DNA of 64,000 nucleotides from UBA2287 sp037442025 (lineage in GTDB: Bacteria > Bacteroidota > Bacteroidia > Bacteroidales > Tenuifilaceae), in contig JBBIRB010000004.1 of assembly GCA_037442025.1 (NCBI GenBank), positions 40,055 to 104,054 on the forward strand, read 5' to 3'. Position 1 is the stretch's first letter. Each line of letters starts with the position of its first letter. Below the pieces are notes generated by a model. That model saw nothing but the letters and a program-made list of their open reading frames with translations, did not search any database and had not been told where the DNA came from. A program made the position numbers and the translations under genes. Positions 17,635 through 25,604 of the stretch are shown piece after piece.

Positions 17635-17665
17635 CAAATATAGAGCGTAAAATGGTAATATGCAA
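17635..17665 (-). promoter_or_regulatory. Promoter of the PspC-PadR-PspC operon
   Basis: On the minus strand TTG, 20 bases, then TATATTTG: both halves of the Bacteroidota consensus (TTG-N19-21-TAnnTTTG) at proper spacing, with -7 at 17635-17642. This is one of the better-formed promoters in the window. Confidence 0.6.
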
Positions 17666-17742
17666 AACAAGGTAGTAAATTTTTTTAAAAATTAGCTTTT
17701 TTAGAAAACACTGAAATGCCGTAGCGATGAGTATTTATTTCA

Positions 17743-17750
17743 TACATTTG
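17743..17750 (+). promoter_or_regulatory. Candidate -7 element for the DUF2797 gene
   Basis: TACATTTG fits TAnnTTTG and ends 14 bases before the ATG, implying a very short leader. No -33 TTG at the expected place. Confidence 0.4.
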
Positions 17751-17764
17751 AAAAAAAACCAATT

Positions 17765-18568
17765 ATGCTGCTTCAAAAGATGACTTTTACAAATGCTGGT
17801 ACCTTACTGCATGTGGTTCCAAAATATTTTCTAGGAAGTAATAACGAAGTTGAACTAAGTGAGTTTATAGGCAGGCGACTAAACCTTCGATTTAGTGGTC
17901 GAATTTTCTGCGTTGCATGTGGAAAAGCTATAAAAAAAACTTTTGGACAGGGTTTTTGCTACCCATGCTTCATTTCCGTTCCCGAAACAGAGGAGTGTGT
18001 TCTTCGCCCCGAACTTTGTAGAGCACACGAAGGCATTGCTCGAGATTTGAAATATGCCGAAAACCACTGCCTGATTAATCATGTTGTTTATCTTGCTAAC
18101 TCGGGAGGGCTAAAGGTTGGGGTAACTCGTTACCATCAAGTGCCAATACGTTGGGTCGATCAAGGTGCAACCAGTGCCATTAAAGTGTTAGAAACGAAAA
18201 ATCGTTATAGTGCTGGAGTAATTGAGGTGGCTTTGAAAACTGTATTTGCCGATAAAACCAACTGGAGAAAAATGCTACAAGGAATTGACGAAAAAATAGA
18301 TTTGCTAGAAATGAAAAAGAAAGCGCTTCATCAACTCAAGCATACTTCCATTGAATTCAATGGAGCATCCGATGAGGTTTATTCGATAGATTTCACGGTT
18401 ACCAAATATCCGCAAAAAGTAAATTCGTTGACATTCGATAAAGTTCCAGAAATAAGCGGAATACTCGATGGGATTAAGGGGCAGTACCTTCTTTTCGAGG
18501 GCGGAGAAGCAATAAATATTCGATCGCACGCAGGGTACGAAGTCTCTTTAAACTTAAAGGATTTATAA
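17765..18568 (+). CDS. DUF2797 family zinc-ribbon protein
   Basis: 267 residues. A CxxC-x12-CxxC zinc-ribbon-like motif is formed by C49, C52, C65 and C68 (FCVACGKAIKKTFGQGFCYP). Further cysteines follow at about C78, C85 and C102. The most conserved family block is VYLANSGGLKVGVTRYHQVP followed by RWVDQGA; its strand-turn-strand layout recalls a GIY-YIG nuclease fold, but catalytic identity is unproven. DUF2797 proteins occur across bacteria without an assigned function. Monocistronic by context, between two divergent or convergent neighbours; its 3' end lies 11 bp from the sensor gene's end, with no terminator visible. Confidence 0.8.
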   Translation: MLLQKMTFTNAGTLLHVVPKYFLGSNNEVELSEFIGRRLNLRFSGRIFCVACGKAIKKTFGQGFCYPCFISVPETEECVLRPELCRAHEGIARDLKYAENHCLINHVVYLANSGGLKVGVTRYHQVPIRWVDQGATSAIKVLETKNRYSAGVIEVALKTVFADKTNWRKMLQGIDEKIDLLEMKKKALHQLKHTSIEFNGASDEVYSIDFTVTKYPQKVNSLTFDKVPEISGILDGIKGQYLLFEGGEAINIRSHAGYEVSLNLKDL

Positions 18569-18579
18569 TTGCAAAATAA

Positions 18580-21342
18580 TTACGATTTGAAGGCTATTAG
18601 TATAATCCTATCAACTTCGCCACGAGTATTAACAATGGGGGAGTAAGTTTCGTTTAACGAAACCTTTTCATTGTTAATAATCCCTTTAAATAAACGAGTT
18701 CTAATTATACCAGTTTGCAGGTCGGACCATAAGTTTTCATAGTCGGAATCGCTTTCCCCTTTCATGCGCAAAACGGAGCTGTGCAATTTTTTTGCAATAC
18801 CAGTTTCACTTATTCCCAATAGTTTCGACATGGGTTTGTTAATCCTTATAAAAGTGCCATTTGGAAGAAACTCAGCAACAAGGGTAGATGAATCGAGGGC
18901 CTTTACAACTGCTTTGTATTCCTCTTCGCACTTTGCTAGCTTTTGTTTAAGTGAAGTAGCCTCGTTCGCTTTCTCCTGAGCAATTATTTCTGCCCGTTTC
19001 AGGTCGGTTACAACCTTGCTAATACCCCAAACACCAATAACTTCGCCATGCGTGTTTACCAACGGCATTTTAGTAGTTGAAACCCACTGGTCACGACCAT
19101 CGTCGAATTGCTCGTGAACCACATTGTCGACAATGGGACTTAGGGTTCGCATTATATCCTGCTCCTCCATAAAGGCTTTTTGGGCATGCTCCTGGGAATG
19201 GAAATCGAAATCGGACTTGCCAATTAAATCGTCGGTTGTGTTGGCGTTGAAAAGTTTAACCATCGATTTGCTGATTCGCAGGAATCGGCTGTTGGTATCT
19301 TTAAAGTAAACAAAGTCGGGAATGTTCTGCATTAAAGCATTAAGAAGAGAAAGTTCCTGATTAAGGGTTTCTTGAATGCGCTCCTGTTCGTGCCTTTTAC
19401 GCTCCATTTCCTCCTGTGTTGCCTGTAATTCCTCCATGTTTTGCCTCATTTCCTCTTCTTGGGCGAGCATTTCCTCGGCCTGCTGCTGCGATTTGGCAAG
19501 TAATTCTGCGGTTCGTATATTAATTCGAACATTAGCAATGGTAGCAGCAATGCTTTCAGCAATTTTTTCAATGAAATCGACCTCATGCGACTGATATTCT
19601 CTAAACGAAGCAATTTCAAGTACTCCAAGAATATCGTCGTTTGTTTTTAGTGGAACAATAATTAGGCAACGGGGCCTTTCTTTGCCTAGGCCACTTGTTA
19701 TTTTAATATAATCCTCGGGCACTTGGGTCATGAAAATTGTTTTCTGCTCCCTGTAGCAACGGCCTATAAGCCCCTCGTTAACTTCAATAACTTTTTGGAG
19801 GTATTTTCGCCTATCGTATGCATAACATGCCGTCATTTCAAGAACGGGATGGTCTTTTTCATTATCATTTATAATATAAACACCGCCTAAATTTGAATTA
19901 GTGAAGCCAACCAGATTCTGAATTATACTAAAAGTGAAATCTTTAATGTTATTGCTGTTCTGGCGAAGTATATCGCCAAACAGGGCCATTCCCTGGGTAG
20001 CCCAGTTCTGCTTCTGTTCCTCTTCCTTGCGTTCATTTTCAAATTCGCGGGCATGTATGAGACTCTTCTGCATTTCGAGAAGGGAGATGCCTAATATATC
20101 CTTTGGGCCAAGAAGTTGAAATTGGGCATCGAGGTTACCTCGTCCAATTTCTCGAGCAAAGTTTTCGGTTTGGTTTAATCCCTCAATGAGCTGATTAACC
20201 GAATTGGCCATTTCCTCTAATTCATCGCCACTTTGAACATTAAGTGCTTTGGACCGGTCAATGTCTCCTTTAGCTAAGTCGCTAAGAACCATCGTGGTTT
20301 CGTGAATGGGCTTAGTAATGGAAGAGGAAATATAGTATAAAACAATACCAAGAATAATAAGCCCTATAAGGGCTACAAAAATACCGCTAACCATAGCGTT
20401 TCGGGCTTCAACCATTATTGCATCTCTTGGGATAGACAATCCTATGGACCATGGAGTATTGGTCCCTTCGATGTGAATTGGGGCAATGAAATGGACTCGA
20501 ACCTCGTTATTTTCATTCCAAGTAAAGGTGTAGTCGGATCCCCTTTTAACTTTTGAGTCAATTTTATGTTCGGCTTCAATTTCAGGATATAGTTCGGCAA
20601 AACTCTTTCCGGCCAAGTTTGGATTAGTATGTGCTATTACAGTCCCATTGTGAGATAGTAAATAAGAGACAGTATTTGGGTAAGGATTAATTTTTTTGAT
20701 ATTATTTTGAAATTTGTCGAGAAGAATATCAACTCCGGCTAATCCAACAAAATTGCCATTTCTACGAATAGGAACGCACATACTGGTAACTAAAAACTCG
20801 TTTACACCATCGAAAGAGTAGGGGTATGGGTCGAGGATGATTTCTGTATTTGTACTTTTTGCTTTATAGTAGCCGCTGGTTGTATTATCGCCTGTAACGT
20901 TTTTATGCTCTATTAGTATTTGGCTTTCACCATCCTTCAGAAAAGCGGAAATCGACCTGCGTCCGTAGCTTTTCTTATAGTTGTTCCTAATGGCAGAGTA
21001 TTCAAAATTGTACCAAACCGTAATGTATCGTGGGTTTTGCTCTACTTGGTTTCTAACAATGTTAAAGTATAGAGAATCCCGAGACATGGAGTCGAGTTTG
21101 TGAAAACCATAAAAGGCGTGAGCCAAAGCTCTGGAGAATCCAACATCGAGATCGAGTTCAGCTTTAATTTGGTTGGCCATGTTTTCGGCATAATTTTTAG
21201 CCATGATTTCGGCATCGTTTTCTGCCATGGTGTAGGTTCTATATTGAATATAAATGCCAATTGCAGAAAGAATTAGTATAGAGGTTAGTAGAACAAAAAG
21301 AAGCATCTTTGTTCGAATGCGCATTTTAAACCTACTTTTCAT
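18580..21342 (-). CDS. Large membrane sensor: Cache, HAMP, GAF, coiled coil, two PAS; no kinase
   Basis: 920 residues from ATG 21342; a TTG at 21375 is the alternative. Membrane helix 1 is near residues 13-33, a periplasmic dCache-like domain spans about 35-320 (ITVWYNFEYSAIRNN, GLAGVDILLDKFQNNIKKI), and helix 2 lies about 322-345. HAMP follows (ITKPIHETTMVLSDLAKGD), then GAF (about 455-600), a Q/E/M-rich coiled coil, PAS 1 (IPDFVYFKDTNSRFLRISKS) and a final PAS ending at IILIAFKS. No H-box, ATPase, GGDEF or methyl-accepting domain is present. Output is therefore probably by protein contact; the adjacent SpoIIE phosphatase gene (21767) is a natural candidate partner, but this is inference. 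Confidence 0.85.
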   Translation of the reverse strand: MKSRFKMRIRTKMLLFVLLTSILILSAIGIYIQYRTYTMAENDAEIMAKNYAENMANQIKAELDLDVGFSRALAHAFYGFHKLDSMSRDSLYFNIVRNQVEQNPRYITVWYNFEYSAIRNNYKKSYGRRSISAFLKDGESQILIEHKNVTGDNTTSGYYKAKSTNTEIILDPYPYSFDGVNEFLVTSMCVPIRRNGNFVGLAGVDILLDKFQNNIKKINPYPNTVSYLLSHNGTVIAHTNPNLAGKSFAELYPEIEAEHKIDSKVKRGSDYTFTWNENNEVRVHFIAPIHIEGTNTPWSIGLSIPRDAIMVEARNAMVSGIFVALIGLIILGIVLYYISSSITKPIHETTMVLSDLAKGDIDRSKALNVQSGDELEEMANSVNQLIEGLNQTENFAREIGRGNLDAQFQLLGPKDILGISLLEMQKSLIHAREFENERKEEEQKQNWATQGMALFGDILRQNSNNIKDFTFSIIQNLVGFTNSNLGGVYIINDNEKDHPVLEMTACYAYDRRKYLQKVIEVNEGLIGRCYREQKTIFMTQVPEDYIKITSGLGKERPRCLIIVPLKTNDDILGVLEIASFREYQSHEVDFIEKIAESIAATIANVRINIRTAELLAKSQQQAEEMLAQEEEMRQNMEELQATQEEMERKRHEQERIQETLNQELSLLNALMQNIPDFVYFKDTNSRFLRISKSMVKLFNANTTDDLIGKSDFDFHSQEHAQKAFMEEQDIMRTLSPIVDNVVHEQFDDGRDQWVSTTKMPLVNTHGEVIGVWGISKVVTDLKRAEIIAQEKANEATSLKQKLAKCEEEYKAVVKALDSSTLVAEFLPNGTFIRINKPMSKLLGISETGIAKKLHSSVLRMKGESDSDYENLWSDLQTGIIRTRLFKGIINNEKVSLNETYSPIVNTRGEVDRIILIAFKS

Positions 21343-21523
21343 GCTTAAAAATTTTAAAATTTGCAGAAACTTCAATAGAGATAAGCCAAAAACCTTTATA
21401 ACAATTTGTGCCGCTTTAAAATTACAAAAAGAAATGGATTTACTATAAACCCACGTTTTTTTTTAGGTTTCAAATAACATTCTAACTTGTCCTAACGTAA
21501 ACCTTAAAATAAAATCTTATTGT

Positions 21524-21766
21524 ATGTATCGAACGATAACAATCCACACCCGTTCCTCATTTTGGACCCATAACGAAACTAATGAGGTATATAGCGTAGT
21601 TGATGCCGATGATTTGGCAAAAGAGATTGAGATTCAGTGCAACAAGCTGGAGGAACAGGGTTTTTCGGTGACCGCAATTAACCCCATAACCTCGGGGAGT
21701 ATTACCAATGGCAACGGCTATTTACACACTGAAAGTGTGATTATTACAGCCCATAAAAAGGGTTAA
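21524..21766 (+). CDS. Small conserved-looking protein, 80 residues, unknown
   Basis: 80 residues with no signal peptide or membrane segment. The composition is that of a small alpha/beta protein: strand (MYRTITIHTRS), an acidic helix (DADDLAKEIEIQCNKLEEQG), strand (FSVTAINPI), turn rich in G/S/N, strand (TESVIITAHKKG). The helix reads like a parsed N-terminal half of a ferredoxin-like fold. I do not recognise the family. It stands alone on the plus strand between the sensor gene (divergent) and the TPR-phosphatase gene (convergent); its TAA stop abuts the neighbour's stop with no spacer. Confidence 0.6.
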   Translation: MYRTITIHTRSSFWTHNETNEVYSVVDADDLAKEIEIQCNKLEEQGFSVTAINPITSGSITNGNGYLHTESVIITAHKKG

Positions 21767-24067
21767 CTAAAGTTTTAATCCCAATACAAGCATGTCGTCA
21801 ACCTGCTTTTGAGGCCCTTTAAACTGCTCAATAGTCTTATCGAGTTCATTACATTGATTTTCCAAACTCAAATGCTGAACTGTTGAAAGAAGATCCTTGA
21901 ATGCTGGTAGTAAAAACTTGGTGTTGTTTAAACCGCCAAACTGATCGATGTAGCCATCGGTAAAAAGGTAAAGGGAATCGCCCGCTTCTAGTTGAAAGGA
22001 GGAGTTTGAGAAAGGTTGTGGGCCAATTGCATAATGCCCTACGGGCATTTTATCGCCACGTATTTCGAGAAGGTTGTATCCATTGCACTGGTTTAACCGG
22101 GCCTTAGTTGGCAAGGCTGAACTGTTGAAGCCATTATTACGAACAACAATAACACTATTATATGCCCCTGCAAATTCCATTTGAAGATCTTCGGGATTTA
22201 TTATGCAAATGGCCATATCAATACCATCTGATTGTTCAATTTGCCCTGTTCGCTGAATAAGCGAATCGATGACCATTTCTCTGAGTTTGGAAAGAATTAG
22301 AGAGGGTGTAGGCTTGGTTTCGTGCGCAATTACTTCTCTAAGCAAAGTAATGCCCAGCATACTCATGAAGGCCCCAGGCACTCCATGCCCAGTGCAATCG
22401 GCAACGGCTAGGAGTACCCTACCGTCTTTAAGAACTGATGACCAGTAGAAGTCGCCGCTAACAATGTTTTTAGGTTTGTAAAGTATAAAGGCAGGCCAAG
22501 GAAGTTCCTTTAGAATTCGAGTAGTTGGAAGAACTGCGTTCTGAATACGACTTGCATATAGAATGCTATCGGTAATGAGCCTTTGCTGCTCGGCAATCTG
22601 GTCACGTTGCTTTGTTACGTAATCGCGTTGCTGCTCAATTTCTTCCTTTTGCTGTTCAATTTCATTCTTCTGCCGGACAATTTCTTCGTTTTTGGCAACC
22701 AAAAGCATGTTTGTTCTACGCTTTTCTTTATAAGCATAAAATACAAACAATGCCAAAGCCCCTGCCAGCAGGAAGGCAACAACGAAGAATAGAGTAACAA
22801 CTTGTTGCCTGTCGAGTTGCAGCTGGTGAAACGCTTCGCGTTGCTGAGCCATGTACTCCTGTTCCTTTTCGCGCTTATCGAACTCATATTGCATTTCGAG
22901 TTTCGATATTTCTGTAGCGTTTAGGCTGTCTCTATAATTACTATGCTTTTGAAAAAAAATAAGCGCAGCTTTATAGTTTCCTGCTGCTTGGTAAACTTTG
23001 CTTTGTGCAAAATAGTTCTGCTCAATTTCTGAGAGTTGCTTTTGTTTTAAAGCGAATTGCATTCCTGTATTGAGGTAGCGTATAGCCTGCTCATGGTTCC
23101 CATTTTTTAGTTCCACTTCAGCAATATACCTGTTCAGCATAGCTAAGTCGATGCTGTCGTTCACTTTTATTTTCATTTGCAAGGCTTTTTGCAAATGAAA
23201 GCCAGCCTCGGAAATGTTTCCCTGTTCTAAAAAGATGCTACCCAAATTGATATGGTTTGCAGCCTGACCATGCAAATTATTGTTTCGCTCGTTTATTTCA
23301 AGTACCATTCGAACATACTCAAGAGCACGTTTGGTGTCGCCCATTCTTTGGTATATGCTGCCCATTTCGTTTAAACAGAGGGTGATACCTGTCGTTTTTC
23401 CTGTTGCTTTTTCAATTCGGCGGTAATGGTTCAAAGCGGTTTCGGCATATTGCATTGCCTTTTCGAACATTCCAATGGTTTTAAAGAGCCTTGCAGTCCC
23501 TAGAGAGGCCCAGCCCATACCCTCTTCGTCTCCGGTTTTCTCATGAATATCCATTGCCTTTAAGAAATGTTCAATGGATCGTTGGTATTGGCCTACCGAA
23601 CTGTAAGTATTGGCAAGGTTGACTAGAGTTCGAGCTATTTCTGATTGATAATTGTTTTTTGAATTTATTTCGAGGGCCAAAATATAATGCTCCAATGCCT
23701 GAAGAAAGTTGGTTTTAAGTTGGTAGGCATTACCTATTCGGTTTAGCGCAATGGCCTCACCCTCGGGGTTATTTAAAGTTCTGGCAATTTCTAACGAAGT
23801 TTTAAAATGCTGAAGGGCCCGATCGAAATTATTGGAGTTATAATAAATAAACCCAACTTGAAGTTGAGTTTTCATTAATGCATTTATATTTTTGTTTTTT
23901 TCGGCTAAATAGTTCGCTTTTTTTGCGTAATGGAGCGCTGAATCGGCATTGAATGGGGTTAATAATGTCGATTTCTGCATTAAAAGCGAAATTGAATCTG
24001 AGCCTTCCTGTGAATGCAGAGGAAATACTAAGTGAATGAGTATTATAAGGTGGAGCCAATAGCGCAT
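21767..24067 (-). CDS. TPR-repeat membrane protein with SpoIIE/PP2C phosphatase output
   Basis: 766 residues. Signal peptide (YWLHLIILIHLVFPLHSQ), then about eight TPR units between residues 40 and 380 (for example ALNRIGNAYQLKTNFLQALE, ANHINLGSIFLEQGNISEAG), a membrane helix near 415-437, a coiled coil rich in KNEIEQQKEEIEQQ, and a cytoplasmic SpoIIE phosphatase from about 525: GDFYW, ADCTGHGVPGAFMSMLG, DGIDMAI, LFTDGYIDQFGG. The usual metal-binding aspartates are all there. This TPR-TM-SpoIIE layout is common in Bacteroidota and thought to pass periplasmic information to STAS-type antagonists. The gene's 3' end abuts the 80-residue orphan and the kinase-less sensor gene follows it downstream on the same strand. 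Confidence 0.92.
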   Translation of the reverse strand: MRYWLHLIILIHLVFPLHSQEGSDSISLLMQKSTLLTPFNADSALHYAKKANYLAEKNKNINALMKTQLQVGFIYYNSNNFDRALQHFKTSLEIARTLNNPEGEAIALNRIGNAYQLKTNFLQALEHYILALEINSKNNYQSEIARTLVNLANTYSSVGQYQRSIEHFLKAMDIHEKTGDEEGMGWASLGTARLFKTIGMFEKAMQYAETALNHYRRIEKATGKTTGITLCLNEMGSIYQRMGDTKRALEYVRMVLEINERNNNLHGQAANHINLGSIFLEQGNISEAGFHLQKALQMKIKVNDSIDLAMLNRYIAEVELKNGNHEQAIRYLNTGMQFALKQKQLSEIEQNYFAQSKVYQAAGNYKAALIFFQKHSNYRDSLNATEISKLEMQYEFDKREKEQEYMAQQREAFHQLQLDRQQVVTLFFVVAFLLAGALALFVFYAYKEKRRTNMLLVAKNEEIVRQKNEIEQQKEEIEQQRDYVTKQRDQIAEQQRLITDSILYASRIQNAVLPTTRILKELPWPAFILYKPKNIVSGDFYWSSVLKDGRVLLAVADCTGHGVPGAFMSMLGITLLREVIAHETKPTPSLILSKLREMVIDSLIQRTGQIEQSDGIDMAICIINPEDLQMEFAGAYNSVIVVRNNGFNSSALPTKARLNQCNGYNLLEIRGDKMPVGHYAIGPQPFSNSSFQLEAGDSLYLFTDGYIDQFGGLNNTKFLLPAFKDLLSTVQHLSLENQCNELDKTIEQFKGPQKQVDDMLVLGLKL

Positions 24068-24169
24068 AACAGTAAAGGGTTGTTCAGTCGTCTAATATAA
24101 ATCATAATTACGAAACAAAAAGATAACCGGAGGGCAATGTTATCCCCAATTTTCAACAACACAGAATTT

Positions 24170-25468
24170 TTAACGACCATTTAAATGGTCCAATAATTTC
24201 ACAACCTTTAAACTCTGGTTCTTTCGGGAGTAGTTATTTACTTCTTCGGGATTGTATGCTTTGAAATCTGTTTTGTGTAGGTTAATTAACCAACCTAAAC
24301 CCTCTTCAACCTGGTGAGGGTCATTGTGCTGAAATAGTTTTCCGGAGCCTGTTTCTTCAAGTAATTCATCTAGATTCCCTTTTTTTGGCCCATATGCTAA
24401 AATGGGTCGCTTAGCAGCCATATACTCATATAGTTTCCCCGTTAATATGCCTTGGGCATTCGGGCTGTCGTTGACCAAAAGAAGTAAAGCAGAAGCCTCG
24501 GCCATGAAATCAATAGCTTTTTTATGCGATACATAGCCCTCGAACTGGCAGAGGTGTTCGATACCGCTTGTTTTAATAGATTTTACAACGGCTGAATCAA
24601 CATTCCCCACAAAAACCAATTTTAAACTGGTAGCCAGTTCGGGCCGAGAGGCAACAAGTTTGGCAAAGGTATCCCAAAGAAGAGGATTGTTACGATTGGG
24701 AGGGATGGTTCCAACGTGGGTTAAAATAATATGTTTGGACTGTTGAATGGGTTGTGCAGAAAAATCTTCTTCATCGAAACCGTTAGGAATAACATGAAGG
24801 TTTGCCTGTTTGTATAACCCAAATTCGTTTCCCATTTGTTTCGATACAACAATAACCGCATCGGCATTTTCAACGACTTCTTTCTCAAGTTTTTTGTGTT
24901 TTGAAATAGACCGCTTGGTTAGCATCAAATCGTTTGCATAATCAATATTGGTCCACGGATCTCGGAAGTCGGCAATCCATTTAATGCCGGTTTTGCGCTT
25001 TAATCCGAGCCCAATTAAATGCATGCTATGGGGCGGGCCAGTGGTTATTATCACATCAACGGGATTATGCTTTAAGTACTTTTTCAGGAAGCGAATAGAA
25101 GGTTTTATCCACAAAGCACGCGCGTCGGGAATAAAAAGGTTACCACGAATCCAAACCGCAATTTTACCTATCCAACTTAAACTACTCCCCGATGTTGCAG
25201 TAAAGCCGGGTCCCATGTTAGATGAGGAGCGTGTAATAACCCGAAATAGTTGATGCGGTTCAAGTACTTTACTACGAATTACCATGAGGTTGCTAGGAAC
25301 ATCCATTGCTAAGGAGTCGTCGTTTATTGGCGCTTCAGGGTTGAGGGCGGTATAAACAATCGGTTCCCAATGCGAGTGGGAAATGTATTTTACCATTTTT
25401 AACCAACGCTGCACTCCGCTTCCTCCTGCGGGGGGCCAATAGTATGATATGATTAGGACTTTGGGCAA
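24170..25468 (-). CDS. Glycosyltransferase family 4 protein
   Basis: 432 residues, starting at TTG 25468; no ATG fits and the N-terminal strand KVLIISYYWPPAGGSGVQRW is the expected beginning of this GT4 subgroup. The N-terminal acceptor domain has a Gly-rich loop (PPAGGSGVQR) and PVDVIITTGPPHSMHLIGLG; the C-terminal nucleotide-sugar domain shows VIPNGFDEEDF, LTHVGTIPPNRNNPLLWDTF, and GKLYEYMAAKRPILAYGPKKG with the expected late glutamate region. Sugar and acceptor unknown. Upstream, only 5 bases separate the start from a 7-bp repeat array that occupies most of the gap to glyS, which could modulate expression. Confidence 0.88.
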   Translation of the reverse strand: MPKVLIISYYWPPAGGSGVQRWLKMVKYISHSHWEPIVYTALNPEAPINDDSLAMDVPSNLMVIRSKVLEPHQLFRVITRSSSNMGPGFTATSGSSLSWIGKIAVWIRGNLFIPDARALWIKPSIRFLKKYLKHNPVDVIITTGPPHSMHLIGLGLKRKTGIKWIADFRDPWTNIDYANDLMLTKRSISKHKKLEKEVVENADAVIVVSKQMGNEFGLYKQANLHVIPNGFDEEDFSAQPIQQSKHIILTHVGTIPPNRNNPLLWDTFAKLVASRPELATSLKLVFVGNVDSAVVKSIKTSGIEHLCQFEGYVSHKKAIDFMAEASALLLLVNDSPNAQGILTGKLYEYMAAKRPILAYGPKKGNLDELLEETGSGKLFQHNDPHQVEEGLGWLINLHKTDFKAYNPEEVNNYSRKNQSLKVVKLLDHLNGR

Positions 25469-25470
25469 AA

Positions 25471-25590
25471 TATCGGTTGTCAGTTATCAGTTGTGGGTTG
25501 TGGGTTGTCGGTTGTGGGTTGTCGGTTGTGGGTTGTCGGTTGTCAGTTTGGTAGTAGGCGCGTTTGCTCTTTTTTAACAGACAACCGATA
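25471..25590. repeat. Heptanucleotide tandem array flanked by an 11-bp inverted repeat
   Basis: Between 25474 and 25550 the sequence is eleven consecutive 7-bp units of the type (C/G)GGTTGT, some as CAGTTGT or CAGTTAT: for instance GGGTTGT at 25495-25501 and 25502-25508, then alternating CGGTTGT and GGGTTGT to 25543. TATCGGTTGTC at 25471-25481 is mirrored perfectly by GACAACCGATA at 25580-25590. The array lies directly upstream of the TTG start (25468) of the minus-strand glycosyltransferase and starts 14 bp from the glyS stop. Confidence 0.9.
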
Positions 25591-25604
25591 ACAGGCAACT
25601 GCAA

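Noticed and set aside
18580..21342. Sensor histidine kinase
   Set aside because: No H-box or HATPase motifs (N, G1, F, G2) are present; the protein ends in a PAS domain.
25474..25550. Possible CRISPR array
   Set aside because: Units are 7 bp with no spacers, and no cas genes are nearby; it is a simple tandem repeat.
25335..25604. Minus-strand open frame with a PTTDN-type repeat
   Set aside because: It is the translation of the 7-bp DNA array and then runs out of frame through the glycosyltransferase; no ATG and no codon logic.
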